From Planctomycetaceae bacterium (lineage in GTDB: Bacteria > Planctomycetota > Planctomycetia > Planctomycetales > Planctomycetaceae), in contig PBMZ01000102.1 in the NCBI GenBank assembly GCA_002722955.1, positions 1-64,000 of the forward strand: a stretch of DNA of 64,000 nt, read 5' to 3'. The notes under the pieces are model-generated. The model made no database searches. It saw only the letters and a program-made list of their open reading frames with translations, and had not been told where the DNA came from. Shown one piece after another: positions 1-9,450 of the stretch (its first letter is position 1; every line of letters starts with the position of its first letter). The translations under genes were made by a program, and so were the position numbers.

Positions 1-1231
1 ACTGCCGTCGGTCACGGCAAAAGTCGATGTCGATATCAGGCGGCTCGCTACGACTTGGATCCAGGAATCGTTCAAACAGCAAATCGTATTTCAACGGGCA
101 TACGTTGCTAAGCCCCAGCAGGTAGGCAACGATGGCTCCACAAGCTGAACCGCGAGCCTGACACGGAATCTTTTTCTCTTCGGAGAATCGAACGAAGTCC
201 CAAACAATTAAGAAGTAGCTCGAGTATCCCATCTTTTCGATGACGCACAATTCGAAATCCAGCCGATCGTAATGGGCTTGCGTGGCTTCATCGCCATAAC
301 GGGACTCCATACGCTCGAGGCACAGTTTCCGCAAATATTCTGTATCGGTCAGGTTGTTGGGTGGCGTAAAAACGGGATAGTGTTGAGGGTTTTCCTCGAG
401 TTCAATGTTGACTCGATCAGCGATCTCTTGTGTGATCGCCACTGCCTCTTCGTGCCCTGGAAAGGCTGCGTACATCTCTTCTGGAGTGCGTACAAAGAAC
501 TCGTTGCTCTCCATCCGCATCCGCTTTTCATCGCTACGAGTGGCTCGCGTGCTGACGCAAAGCAAGATGTCGTGTGCGGCCGAGTCCTCTTTATTCAAGT
601 AGTGCGCATCGTTGGTCGCGACCAATGGCAACCCCATCTCGTTCGCAAACTCGATGGTATGCTTGGCGCAGTACTCTTGAATCTCGAGGCCGCAGTTTTG
701 GATCTCCATGTAGAAGCGGTCGTCGAAGACTTTCATGTACCATTCGGTCAGTTTGCGAGCCTCGTCCCATTTCTCCTTGAGAAACAATTGAGACAACTCG
801 CCAGCCGCACAGCCGGACAAACAGATCAAACCTTCACTGTGTTTTTCGAGGATCTCTTTATCGATGCGTGGTCGATAGTAGAAACCTTCGAGGTAAGCTT
901 GCGACGCGAGCTTTATCAAGTTGAAGTAGCCTGTACGATTCATCGCCAGCAGTGTGAGGTGAAAGCTGGCCTCTTTCATCCGGCTGGCACTGCGGTCCGA
1001 GCGGGCTCCCGGAGCGATGTAAGCTTCGTAACCAACGATAGGTTTAATGTCGTTGGCCTTGGCCATGTTGTAGAATTCGAACGCTCCGTACAGATTTCCG
1101 TGATCCGTCACGGCAACGGCGTTCATGTCGCAGTCTTTGACCTTCGTGATCAAATCGCCCAGCCGATTGGCTCCGTCGAGCATGCTGTATTGCGAATGAC
1201 AATGAAGGTGAACAAACGGCTGACTGCTCAT
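1..1231 (-). CDS. dnaE: DNA polymerase III subunit alpha, N-terminal part (cut by window edge)
   Basis: Replicative polymerase catalytic subunit, the C-family polymerase that copies the chromosome. The minus strand reads MSSQPFVHLHCHSQYSMLDG from an ATG at 1231, the start of a PHP domain with its HxH metal motif. About 410 codons are present. The reading frame reaches the palm domain: the last residues before the edge are DPSRSEPPDIDIDFCRDRR, whose PDIDIDF motif carries the catalytic aspartates (PDFDVDF in the E. coli enzyme). The motif SYFLIVWDFVRFS and a Gly/Ala-rich ARGSACGAIVAYLLG segment just before it also fit DnaE. Fingers, beta-binding and OB domains lie outside the window. The start is chosen because the PHP domain begins directly there. 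A window-edge truncation, not a pseudogene. Confidence 0.96.
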   Translation of the reverse strand, partial: MSSQPFVHLHCHSQYSMLDGANRLGDLITKVKDCDMNAVAVTDHGNLYGAFEFYNMAKANDIKPIVGYEAYIAPGARSDRSASRMKEASFHLTLLAMNRTGYFNLIKLASQAYLEGFYYRPRIDKEILEKHSEGLICLSGCAAGELSQLFLKEKWDEARKLTEWYMKVFDDRFYMEIQNCGLEIQEYCAKHTIEFANEMGLPLVATNDAHYLNKEDSAAHDILLCVSTRATRSDEKRMRMESNEFFVRTPEEMYAAFPGHEEAVAITQEIADRVNIELEENPQHYPVFTPPNNLTDTEYLRKLCLERMESRYGDEATQAHYDRLDFELCVIEKMGYSSYFLIVWDFVRFSEEKKIPCQARGSACGAIVAYLLGLSNVCPLKYDLLFERFLDPSRSEPPDIDIDFCRDRRQ

Positions 1232-1453
1232 GGCATCCCTCGCGCGGTGTGACTTTGGTCCGTCAAAGAAGAGATCTCAATGGATGTGTGGTGGATTCTA
1301 GCAAGTTGGCAAATCGAATCCAATCAGCCCGCGTCTAGCTGATGTGTTGCATGAGCATCTACGTACGTCGCCCCTTGTCCTTCAGCAGATTATCAATCCA
1401 CGAAGTTTGTTCTTCGGAGAACCTGGGTGTTGGGTCGCCTTGATAGTCGATAG

Positions 1454-2503
1454 TTATAGCGGCTGTCGAGCGATGTGTCTTTGAACCAACATTGCTCCCC
1501 CAGCCAACAGGACGGATTGTGAGAGCGCCATCATCAAGACAACTTCCGCTTCTGTGAAAGGCTGCGTCTCAACTGTCCAGGTCGAGACTGCTTCATCCGT
1601 CGATCCGTAGCTGCCTTGATAGAAGTGGTACGCAAAAGCAACGGACGGGAATTCCGTGCTCACTTCGGAAAGGCTAGTACGCATCATCTCCGGCCCTTCC
1701 TCGAAAAACGTGTTCCAGTCATTCAAGCCGATCGAGCGAACAACGTCGGCTGTCTCTATGGTGATATCACACGTTTTGTTGTGAGTTGTTGCGTATTGAC
1801 ATTCCTCGGCCGTCAATCTACGGATGACGGTTGCTGAATCCTGAGCGGTTTGAACATCGATGCCTGCGACCACGTCAATGATGTGTTGAAAGGCAGGGCG
1901 AGAAACGCCGTCAATCTGGATGGGTTCGTCCCAATGAAAGCTGATGCTTGCATAGACGGGCAACGAGCCAGCACGTTGAACAGCGTCTTGATAGAACGCG
2001 ATATCGCCGGTCGTTGTTGGTTCTCGACGTTCGTCAGGACTCGTGCCCTTGAAGGAGTTTTCGTAATTCAATCGAATGCCGGAAAACCGCGCCGCTTCTG
2101 AAACACTTGTGTTGTATTCAAGAACGTTCTCGATATGACCAGAGTCCGTGTAGAGCGCCTCGGTTTGCAACCCAGCATCATTGAAGATGGTCAAGATATC
2201 GGCCAGCGTCTCGCGAGTCTGACGGCCACTTGATTGGTTTTGGCTGCCGTCACCATAGTTGTCGTAAAAGACTCTCGAGATACCCTCTGACTGAGCGAAC
2301 CGGGCGAGTTGTTCGGCTGCTGCGATGTCGATTGGAGTGCCGCCATGAGCGGGGCTTCTCCAAACATAAATTGCGTCGCCTGCGGCGGCCATTCCAGACA
2401 ACGCCAACCTCTCTTCAAGACATTCGACAGCGTAAACGCTGCGGCAACGTCGCCTTTTCGTGGCGGATCGTCGTGTTGGAATGATTGAAGCAAGGCGAAG
2501 CAT
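1454..2503 (-). CDS. LEPR-XLL-type N-terminal motif protein with possible TIM-barrel domain
   Basis: Unknown function. The N terminus is Arg-rich and then reads VECLEERLALSG, a variant of the planctomycete LEPR-XLL motif that marks many secreted or surface proteins. The following 280 residues (AIYVWRSP, ISRVFYDNYGDG, LQTEALYTDSGH, FSGIRLNYE, LPVYASISFHWD) have the alternation of hydrophobic strands and acidic loop ends seen in (beta/alpha)-barrel glycosidase-like proteins, but no family can be named. Near the C terminus a hydrophobic stretch (about 25 residues) is followed by basic residues, which could be a membrane anchor. A TTG start at 2542 is possible; ATG 2503 is preferred because GAGG lies 8 bases upstream. 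LEPR-XLL is normally found on much longer proteins, so this 349-residue example is short. Confidence 0.7.
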   Translation of the reverse strand: MLRLASIIPTRRSATKRRRCRSVYAVECLEERLALSGMAAAGDAIYVWRSPAHGGTPIDIAAAEQLARFAQSEGISRVFYDNYGDGSQNQSSGRQTRETLADILTIFNDAGLQTEALYTDSGHIENVLEYNTSVSEAARFSGIRLNYENSFKGTSPDERREPTTTGDIAFYQDAVQRAGSLPVYASISFHWDEPIQIDGVSRPAFQHIIDVVAGIDVQTAQDSATVIRRLTAEECQYATTHNKTCDITIETADVVRSIGLNDWNTFFEEGPEMMRTSLSEVSTEFPSVAFAYHFYQGSYGSTDEAVSTWTVETQPFTEAEVVLMMALSQSVLLAGGAMLVQRHIARQPL

Positions 2504-2668
2504 CGCGGACCTCGACGCAGTAATGAGCACTCTCGTTACCAAATCCTAGTTCACAAAAGGCAACAATCCGTAGATTTTAGAGGCTTCTACCTGAGTCACT
2601 AGTCGTGCAGGCGGTGGACAACTACGATTCACACGCCAATCACTTGTTTGCAACCTGAATGACAATCC

Positions 2669-3913
2669 ATGAATGCGGATCATCCCGAATATAGCGACGA
2701 TGAACACTCAGACTCGGAAGAGCCTTTGCCGAGTGATGCGGATGAGGTGGCTCCGAATGGCGAGCCTGAAGTGGCTTCGGATGATGAGCCGCTTGAATTG
2801 AGCCCCGAAAGCTTTGATCTGGAAGATCAAAATCTCGATGAGGATATCTTCGCGCCTCCCAAACGGCCAAAGGCAATGCCGGGGCCAGGTTTGCCGGAGG
2901 CACTGGCTTGGACGATCGGAGTTTTCGTCGTCCAAATGATGGCCGGCATGGCCTTGATGATCTTCATCATCCTCCGCGAGTTGGCGACGGGCGGTCCCAG
3001 AGGACTGAATCCGGCCGCGATGCAAAACATGGTCAAGGACAACACGCTGTTGTTGACTGGCGGCGGGTTGACGCTTTTTACCATGGCAACGATCGTCGCT
3101 ACCGTCTTGCGGCTTGGCATTCGAGATTCCGGTCGCAGGCTTGGCAGCCAGCTTAGCATCGAGCACGGATTGCTAATCTTTTGTGCCGCGATTCCAGTGT
3201 CATTGGTGATCGGTCAATTCCACTCGGTCGTTGATAGTGTGTGGAATCTGATTGTCGAGCAGGCACCGGCACTAGAGCTTTTCGATGGCTTGAAGCAAAC
3301 CGAGTTCATTGTTCCGTTGGCCGAGCAATCGACGCTACCGATGCTTGTCCTGATTATCGCTGTCTATCCAGCACTCAGCGAGGAACTAATCTTTCGAGGA
3401 GTCATCGGGCGCGGCCTTCTGGCTCGATGGGGAATCGTGCCCGGTATCATGATTACGTCTTTCTTGTTTGCCTTAATGCACTTACACCCGGCATTGGTCG
3501 TCGCGTTGTTTCCGTTAGCGATCTTGATTCACTTGCTCTACCTGGCAACTCGAAGCTTCTTGGCACCGGTCATGTTGCACTTCATGAATAATGCTTTTGC
3601 TTCACTCATGATTAAGGAGCCCAACCTCATTAATGTCGAAGGTTTTGGAGATGAATCACCTATTCCCTTGGCATTATTGGCAACCGCCGTAGTGTGCGTT
3701 GTCTTTGTCGGGCTAAGGATCAAGGCCACGCGTGTCGTTTGGCAATTGGAAGACGGTTCGACTTGGTCGCCAGGCTATTGTAGTGCGGAGCGTCCAACTG
3801 ATGATGTGAATGCGAGCCGTCAACGTCTTGTGTCATCGCCGATGACATTGGTTCTTGCTCTGATTGGAATCGCCAGCTTTTGGGGCTATCTGCTGGTTCT
3901 TGCCTTGAATTAA
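2669..3913 (+). CDS. CPBP family intramembrane glutamic endopeptidase
   Basis: Predicted membrane protease of the CPBP (CAAX protease and bacteriocin-processing, Abi) family, in the inner membrane. The first 70 residues are strongly acidic and probably disordered and cytoplasmic. Then come about eight hydrophobic segments. The family motifs are visible: EELIFRG (EExxxR, about residue 237), FALMHL (FxxxH) and HFMNN (HxxxN). The 414-residue length is longer than the usual 220-300 because of the acidic head. Divergent from the LEPR-XLL gene to its left and convergent with the exopolysaccharide block to its right. Substrate unknown. Confidence 0.9.
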   Translation: MNADHPEYSDDEHSDSEEPLPSDADEVAPNGEPEVASDDEPLELSPESFDLEDQNLDEDIFAPPKRPKAMPGPGLPEALAWTIGVFVVQMMAGMALMIFIILRELATGGPRGLNPAAMQNMVKDNTLLLTGGGLTLFTMATIVATVLRLGIRDSGRRLGSQLSIEHGLLIFCAAIPVSLVIGQFHSVVDSVWNLIVEQAPALELFDGLKQTEFIVPLAEQSTLPMLVLIIAVYPALSEELIFRGVIGRGLLARWGIVPGIMITSFLFALMHLHPALVVALFPLAILIHLLYLATRSFLAPVMLHFMNNAFASLMIKEPNLINVEGFGDESPIPLALLATAVVCVVFVGLRIKATRVVWQLEDGSTWSPGYCSAERPTDDVNASRQRLVSSPMTLVLALIGIASFWGYLLVLALN

Positions 3914-3936
3914 GACATGGTCGCGCTGGTGTCGGC

Positions 3937-4488
3937 TTAGATTTCTTCCAGCTCGTAATCTTCCAACTCGATCGTCACGCCTTGTTGCAGGTAATTAACC
4001 GCGACCAGTAAGCGGTCCCCCGTGCGCTGTTTCAGCACGAGGCCTTCGAATTCAGCAAACGGTCCACTCTTGACGCGAACTCGAGTTCCGGGCGGCATGT
4101 GATCCATTCGACTCAGCGCTTTGCCCGTCATGGTCAAACGTCGAACTTGCCGCAGGTCAAACAACAATTGCTCGCCGTCGACCACATCCAAGACCTTCGC
4201 AACCGCGTTCGTTGTGTAGATGGCTAGCTTCTGCTCGTCGTTGCAAAGTACGAAGGCGTAGCCTGGAAACAGCGGTACAAAGGACGTTCGCTTGCGACCA
4301 TTGGGCGAGCGGTATTTCTTTTCCGATTGAGGAATATAGTGACCGATCCCAAGCGTTCTCAGTTTTCGACCAAGCGTCTTCTCCTGGCGCGGTCGAGTAT
4401 GAACGACGCACCAGTTCAACTGTGGATCGATGTCGCTATCCAACAATTCATCGGGAAAGACGTCGGGTTCTTGAGTTAAGATTGGCAT
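3937..4488 (-). CDS. Specialised NusG-family transcription antiterminator (RfaH/UpxY/LoaP type)
   Basis: NusG paralogue expected to bind RNA polymerase and promote read-through of a long polysaccharide operon. The NGN domain is visible after a 25-residue acidic leader (NWCVVHTRPRQEKTLGRKLR, then FPGYAFV), followed by a C-terminal KOW domain (PGTRVRVKSGPFAEFEGLVL). The 183-residue length fits the specialised paralogues rather than planctomycete housekeeping NusG. It is the last gene of the exopolysaccharide block, 12 bases downstream of the tyrosine kinase gene, whereas such regulators normally stand first. The family assignment is secure; its action on this locus is inferred from position. 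Confidence 0.88.
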   Translation of the reverse strand: MPILTQEPDVFPDELLDSDIDPQLNWCVVHTRPRQEKTLGRKLRTLGIGHYIPQSEKKYRSPNGRKRTSFVPLFPGYAFVLCNDEQKLAIYTTNAVAKVLDVVDGEQLLFDLRQVRRLTMTGKALSRMDHMPPGTRVRVKSGPFAEFEGLVLKQRTGDRLLVAVNYLQQGVTIELEDYELEEI

Positions 4489-4500
4489 GATCTGCCCTCA

Positions 4501-6843
4501 TCATGCGACCGGCTGAGCGGTTGGTTGCTGCGCCTCGCGCTGGAGTTCCAACGATTGCTCGCTTGGTGCAAGATAGTCTGCATAACCGCCTGAATAGGTG
4601 TACGAGTTGCCCTGTGTTTGCTCGATCGAGTTCGCGATGACGCCCAGCACCTCGACGTTGTGCGTATCCAGCAGATCCGCGGCCCGTCGCGTCGTCGTGC
4701 GCTTGTTCTTGCCAACGCACACAACCATCAACAGCCCGTCTGTGTACGGGGCCACGATGCAAGGATCGCTCACGGCAAGCAGCGGTGGCGTGTCAACCAA
4801 CACGAAGTCGTATTCCGCTTTCGCGGCTTCAATCGTCGAGGCCATGCGTGCTGAGGACAAAAGTTCGGCCGGACTGCCAACAGGAGTTCCCGCGGTCAGA
4901 ATTTGAAGGCCCTCGATTCCTGATTCCTTAACAGCATTTGGCAACTCGATGTCGCCAAGCAGCACGTCACATGTTCCGATGTCTTGTGGTAGTCCGAACA
5001 ATTGATTGACGGTTGGACGTCGAAGGTCCGCATCAATCAGCAGCACCTTTCGGCCAGACTGTGCGATCGCGATAGCCAGGTTCGAGATAAACGTCGTCTT
5101 GCCGTCACCAGGTTCTGGACTGCTGACTTGAATGGCTTGCGAGCGACCGCTGCCGGACACGAACAGTGCTGTTCGTACCGATCGATAAGCCTCAGCCTCC
5201 GAAGACCCTGGCCGATGGAAGTAACACAACGATGGCTGCAACGGCGATTGTTCGTAGAGCATTTGATCCATCAGACTGATGGCGGCGAACTCGGGCACAC
5301 CACCAAGGACAGGAAACTGCATGCTTTGGCGAACATCGTCGAAGGTCTTCAATGTTGTGTCACGCCATTCTCTCCAATAGATAACAGCGCCGACGGCACT
5401 CATCGCCATGGCCAATCCCATGAACCAGAACTTTAGCTTTCGCTTGAAGACCAATTGATCACGAACAGGCGAGATTTGCTTCAGCTTGTAGCCATAGTTC
5501 TTCGCGACCAATCCCATCTCGGCCAACCGCTTAACGATGACGGCCTGCAATGACTTGATCCGAGCAATCTCTTCGACGAACTTTTGGTCTTCGGCTTCGA
5601 ACTTCGAAAACTCTTTGGCCTTTTTCGCTTCGTCGTCGTACAAGCTGTCGAGTCGAACGTTTTTGTTGGCCAATGCCTTCCATTGTTGACGAAGTGACGC
5701 CATGTACGTTGTCACCAGATTCGCGTCAGCCGACTTTGGAGTCTTCTTGTCGGCGCCAGGAACAACATCGGCTCCAGGAATCGGAATGCCTTGCTGACGA
5801 TAATAGGCTTTTACCAGAGCGATTTCTGATTGCACACTTTGTACGTCGGGGTGGTCCGCACCGAGGTCTCGAAGCAACCGCTGCTCTTGAATCAGTAAAG
5901 GCAACAATTGAGCCGTGTTTTCCTGACCAGGCAACCCCGTCACGATGGTTTGTGGAGCGACAGCTTTCTCCGACGTGCTGATGTAGAATTTCACAAGCAT
6001 CGTCAGCGATTCCATCGACTGGCCGCTGGCTATGGCTTCTTCAAACACGGCGATTTTCGATTGCAAGTCCTCACGTTCAAGCAAGTTCTTGCGACGCTCG
6101 GCATCGATTGCTTCCAAGCGATCTTGGTGAACGTTGACGACGTCAGCAGGAGACGATTCCGTTCCCGGAGGTCGTTTCCATTGCAGCGGAGCACTTTGAC
6201 GGAAATCGACGTAGGCGGCCATCTTTGCCTGTAGCTGCGCTTCCAGCTTGACGTTTGCTTCGTCGATAAGCTCGCGAGTTTCACTGTTGTGTTCTTGTTG
6301 CGAATTCTTCAAGTAAGCCTCGTAGGCATCAACGACTGCCTCAAGGATTTGTCGCGCATCGTCTTTGTTTCGATTTTTGTAAGTAATGTCCAGGACGTTC
6401 AAAAGTGAACGATCGTGCCCAGCACTCCGCTCGACTTTGAGGCCATCAACAATGTCTTCTTCAGGATCGCCGGACGTTAACATCGACGGCAATCCATCGA
6501 GGCCAGCTTCCTCGATTGCCGCGCCTACAATCAACGGACTCATGATCAAAGCGATGTGCTCACCGCGACCACCGGCACCCTTCGTGTCGGCAAGATTGTC
6601 CTTGTCCATCACGTCGGCTTTTTTCGATACCAGAATCTTGACTGTTGCCTCGTATTCTGGACCTGCTTGTTTGTACGCCAAATGCCCAATGACCAATCCG
6701 CAGATCACTCCGATCGAGATGATCTTCTTGTGACGAAGCGCGATCTGGACAACATCGAATTCGACCTTTGGCTTGTCGCTGTTCTCGGACAAGACGGCAA
6801 ATTCGAAGGGTCGCTCGACTGGACGATTCTCAGAATTATCCAC
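4501..6843 (-). CDS. Wzc-type polysaccharide co-polymerase and tyrosine autokinase (BY-kinase)
   Basis: Inner-membrane protein controlling chain length and export of exopolysaccharide. Order of parts: short cytosolic head, first membrane helix (IISIGVICGLVIGHLAY), Wzz-type periplasmic region with long coiled coils, second helix (FWFMGLAMAMSAVGAVIYW, about residue 480), then the P-loop kinase. The kinase shows Walker A (SSPEPGDGKTT), Walker A' (VLLIDADLRRP) and Walker B (FVLVDTPPL). The tail has a small tyrosine cluster (NSYTYSGGYADYL) for autophosphorylation. GTG start at 6843 with AGAGG 8 bases upstream. The kinase is fused to the Wzz part, as in Proteobacteria. It sits between the epimerase and the NusG paralogue. 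Confidence 0.93.
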   Translation of the reverse strand: MDNSENRPVERPFEFAVLSENSDKPKVEFDVVQIALRHKKIISIGVICGLVIGHLAYKQAGPEYEATVKILVSKKADVMDKDNLADTKGAGGRGEHIALIMSPLIVGAAIEEAGLDGLPSMLTSGDPEEDIVDGLKVERSAGHDRSLLNVLDITYKNRNKDDARQILEAVVDAYEAYLKNSQQEHNSETRELIDEANVKLEAQLQAKMAAYVDFRQSAPLQWKRPPGTESSPADVVNVHQDRLEAIDAERRKNLLEREDLQSKIAVFEEAIASGQSMESLTMLVKFYISTSEKAVAPQTIVTGLPGQENTAQLLPLLIQEQRLLRDLGADHPDVQSVQSEIALVKAYYRQQGIPIPGADVVPGADKKTPKSADANLVTTYMASLRQQWKALANKNVRLDSLYDDEAKKAKEFSKFEAEDQKFVEEIARIKSLQAVIVKRLAEMGLVAKNYGYKLKQISPVRDQLVFKRKLKFWFMGLAMAMSAVGAVIYWREWRDTTLKTFDDVRQSMQFPVLGGVPEFAAISLMDQMLYEQSPLQPSLCYFHRPGSSEAEAYRSVRTALFVSGSGRSQAIQVSSPEPGDGKTTFISNLAIAIAQSGRKVLLIDADLRRPTVNQLFGLPQDIGTCDVLLGDIELPNAVKESGIEGLQILTAGTPVGSPAELLSSARMASTIEAAKAEYDFVLVDTPPLLAVSDPCIVAPYTDGLLMVVCVGKNKRTTTRRAADLLDTHNVEVLGVIANSIEQTQGNSYTYSGGYADYLAPSEQSLELQREAQQPTAQPVA

Positions 6844-6898
6844 GTTGAATCCTCTTGTGAGTTCGCAAGAAAAAAGCTAGCTGGTTGGTGTTGATTGC

Positions 6899-7858
6899 TT
6901 AGACAAGTACTGTTTCGGATTTCTTCGATTGCTCGACGTAATAGTCGATCGTTTCGTTCAGTCCATCGGTCAACTCAACACTGGGGGAGTAACCAAGGTC
7001 TCGAGTCGCCGCGCTGATGTCGGCCCAAGACTCTTTGACGTCGCCCACTCGAGCTGGCATGAACTCAGGAGTGCACGGAACATCGAGGCGATCGCAAACC
7101 ATCTTCAGCAGTTCAAGAACACTGGTTTGGTGGCCACAGGCCGCGTTGTAGACGTTGCCGGAAACACCAGTTGCTTCCGAAGCCTTCAAGTTCGCGTCGA
7201 CCACATTGCTGACAAAGGTAAAGTCGCGCGACTGTGTACCATCGCCGAAGATTGTGGGCTGCTTGCCTTGCAAGATGGCTCGCACGAACAACGGGATGAC
7301 GGCAGCGTATGGGCTATTCGGATCTTGGCGAGGACCGAATACGTTGAAGTAACGAATGCGGACCGTCTCGATGTCGTAACAAGACGCGAATGACTCGCAG
7401 TACAATTCGCCGGCAAGCTTCGCGGCAGCGTATGGTGACAGCACTTGAGGAACTTGCCCTTCGTGTTTGGGAAGTTCCACCTGATCACCGTATGCACTGC
7501 TGGAACCAGCGTAGACAAGCCGCCGGATACCGGCACGGCGACATTCATCAAGTAATGTCACCGTACCGGTTACGCAGGCAGCGTGAGTGTCCAATGGTCG
7601 CTCGACACTTCGGGGAACCGAAGCCAAGGCGGCCTGATGAAAAACGATCTCGATACCGTCAACCGCTGAACTTACTTCGTCCGCGTTGACGAGATCGCCT
7701 TTGATGAATTTGACCGACTCTTTGATGTGTTCGAGGTTTCGCAGAGAGCCCGTGCTCAAGTTGTCAAAAACTGTTACGTCGTGGCCATCTTCGACAAGCC
7801 GTGTTGCGATGTGTGAGCCGATGAATCCGGCACCGCCGGTTACAATATATTTCGTCAC
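6899..7858 (-). CDS. NAD-dependent UDP-sugar 4-epimerase (WbpP/TviC-like extended SDR)
   Basis: Interconverts UDP-sugars (UDP-GlcNAc/GalNAc or UDP-Glc/Gal) for the exopolysaccharide block. The Rossmann motif TGGAGFIG is at the N terminus, the catalytic Ser/Tyr/Lys are in GSSSAYG and SPYAAAK, and [12 protein letters not shown] is typical of WbpP-like epimerases. A longer frame runs upstream to a TTG at 7930, but GTG 7858 puts the NAD-binding strand at the very N terminus ([14 protein letters not shown]), as is usual. That gives 319 residues. Lies 56 bases upstream of the BY-kinase gene in the same direction. The exact substrate cannot be told from the sequence. Confidence 0.9.
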   Translation of the reverse strand: MTKYIVTGGAGFIGSHIATRLVEDGHDVTVFDNLSTGSLRNLEHIKESVKFIKGDLVNADEVSSAVDGIEIVFHQAALASVPRSVERPLDTHAACVTGTVTLLDECRRAGIRRLVYAGSSSAYGDQVELPKHEGQVPQVLSPYAAAKLAGELYCESFASCYDIETVRIRYFNVFGPRQDPNSPYAAVIPLFVRAILQGKQPTIFGDGTQSRDFTFVSNVVDANLKASEATGVSGNVYNAACGHQTSVLELLKMVCDRLDVPCTPEFMPARVGDVKESWADISAATRDLGYSPSVELTDGLNETIDYYVEQSKKSETVLV

Positions 7859-8084
7859 TGCTAATTGCGCCTTAGAAGAATTGCTGCTTGATGTGCCTGA
7901 AGCCCGCGTCTGAGATTGCTGCGGGTACAATCTGGGTGCAATGACCCGCTAAAACTTAGCACGTAAAACTCTTCCTGATCCGAGTTTCCTGGCTAATGTC
8001 GCGATTCGGCAACGATTTGAGAGTAGTTCATTTCCAACAGAAAGCGATAATCGATGCCGGGACAACAGCAGCTACATTCGGCGT

Positions 8085-9146
8085 TTAATTAGAAGCACTA
8101 GAATCGTCACGACGTGTCCGATTAGATCGCCGACGACTTCCACGCAGATTGACAGAAGCCGCGACCGCACGGTGGTCAGAGCCGTTGTCCATCGCGACTT
8201 GGCAGTGATTGATTCGCCAATGGTGCGACGCCAAGACATGGTCGATTCGCAACCACGGCGTATTATTCGGCCACAACCGATCCGTATTACACGGCGACGT
8301 GAAGCCATATCCCTTGCCCGCCACATCGAACGCGTTTTGGAAGGTGCTCCAGTTGCGCTGGTAAATACTGCTCGAACTAGGCATATTAAAATCACCCAAA
8401 ACTAAAGTCGGAGTCTTCCAGCCTTGCTCGGAAAGGAACACGCGCGTCGTGAACGCTTCTTCGGCACGCTTGCGTTGATACTCTTCAACGCTTGCTGGCC
8501 CTCCGGTGAACATCGAACCGATGGATAGCTCGCTAAGCCCATGACGTGCGGTTGTCTGATGAATGTTCGTGACAAGGAACTCACCCATTGGACTCTTGAT
8601 CTTGACGACAATTGCCGATCGCCGTTCGAGAGACGGGACCTCAACTTCACCAACGAATTCCATCGGAAATTGCGAGGCGATAAAGTACTCACCGCGTTGA
8701 ATCTTAAACCAGCCGTCGAAAAAGACGGTGTGATCCTTGACCGTTTTGCCGTCATTGTAAGCTTCTTGCAAACAAACAATGTGAGGATTCGCGGTGACGA
8801 TCTCATTCAGGACTCGTTCGAAAGACGGTTCGAAGGCGTGCACGTTGCAGGTCACAAGATTGATGCTCTGATTATTCGGCGTGCTTGTGGCTGACGCGAA
8901 TTTGTATCCAGAAAGAGGCCAGAAGACGATCGCTATTCCGCCCAACAGCATCCAGATCGATTGCCGATGAAAGACTGCGGCGAACGGAAGCAAGATCACT
9001 CCGGGGATCATGTACGGCCGGCGTGGCAAGTAAGTCAATGCCGTGCTCAACCACCAAGTCTCCGAGACTTCGCTGATCAAATACCAGATCAGAATGACCA
9101 GCCCCAAGTAGACGTACGATGTTCGCTCGACGATCAATGACGCCAA
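8085..9146 (-). CDS. Membrane-anchored endonuclease/exonuclease/phosphatase family protein
   Basis: EEP-fold phosphodiesterase of the type found in exopolysaccharide clusters. Two to three hydrophobic segments occupy residues 10-85; the catalytic domain follows with NLVTCNVHAF, PHIVCLQEAY (metal-binding Glu), VTNIHQTTARH, LVLGDFNMP (GDFN) and GSDHRAVAA (SDHxxV). The family motifs look complete. The frame opens after two TAG codons with TTG at 9146, and a second TTG lies three codons later; no ATG is placed well. The 5' end lies inside a broken copy of the neighbouring acyltransferase gene, so transcription and translation signals probably came from that remnant. True substrate (lipid, nucleic acid or other) unknown. 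Confidence 0.85.
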   Translation of the reverse strand: MASLIVERTSYVYLGLVILIWYLISEVSETWWLSTALTYLPRRPYMIPGVILLPFAAVFHRQSIWMLLGGIAIVFWPLSGYKFASATSTPNNQSINLVTCNVHAFEPSFERVLNEIVTANPHIVCLQEAYNDGKTVKDHTVFFDGWFKIQRGEYFIASQFPMEFVGEVEVPSLERRSAIVVKIKSPMGEFLVTNIHQTTARHGLSELSIGSMFTGGPASVEEYQRKRAEEAFTTRVFLSEQGWKTPTLVLGDFNMPSSSSIYQRNWSTFQNAFDVAGKGYGFTSPCNTDRLWPNNTPWLRIDHVLASHHWRINHCQVAMDNGSDHRAVAASVNLRGSRRRSNRTRRDDSSASN

Positions 9147-9414
9147 GTCCTACTAAGCGCCCAGACTGCGAGTTCTCGACCGCGATGATTACGGGATCGG
9201 CGTCCGTCGTCAGATACTTGCATGACGGAAGTATGAAGTTCGGATACAGAAACGCGTTACCTTCAAGTGAGTTCGCTTCAAGGCCGATCCACGATGCAAC
9301 GAATGCGTCGTCGATCGCGTCGAGTCTTAAGTCTCGCACTTCCAACGATGCATTTGCGCCAACGCCCGCATCCAAAGTTTCAATCGATTGTGTGGGGCCA
9401 GTTGATGAAGTCAT
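9127..9414 (-). pseudogene. Truncated N-terminal copy of the GNAT/FemAB-like acyltransferase gene
   Basis: From ATG 9414 this frame aligns with the N terminus of the intact neighbour upstream (stop at 9451). Shared residues include EGNAFLxPNFILP, then K-LT-D-P and RLVGxGV. Similarity ends near 9127, where the frame enters the membrane segment of the EEP gene. The reading frame stays open to 8872, but that part only reads the EEP gene out of frame. About 95 codons of roughly 370 remain, without the acyltransferase domain. It is thus a remnant of a tandem duplication, cut by deletion. It might still be translated as a short peptide and drive translation of the EEP gene. Confidence 0.75.
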
Positions 9415-9450
9415 TATTCTATTCGTGTTGCTAATCAAGGTTTGTCAGAG

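Noticed and set aside
272-1252. Long plus-strand open frame of 326 codons
   Set aside because: It is the antisense shadow of the dnaE coding sequence, which on the minus strand shows a full PHP domain and catalytic Asp motif.
1346-1453. Open minus-strand frame after the LEPR-XLL gene reading DPTPRFSEEQTSWIDNLLK
   Set aside because: It could be the true C terminus after a frameshift, but it is short and no homology can be recalled; kept only as a note.
8872-9111. Continuation of the broken acyltransferase frame to 8872
   Set aside because: Similarity to the intact paralogue ends near 9127; the rest reads the EEP gene out of frame.
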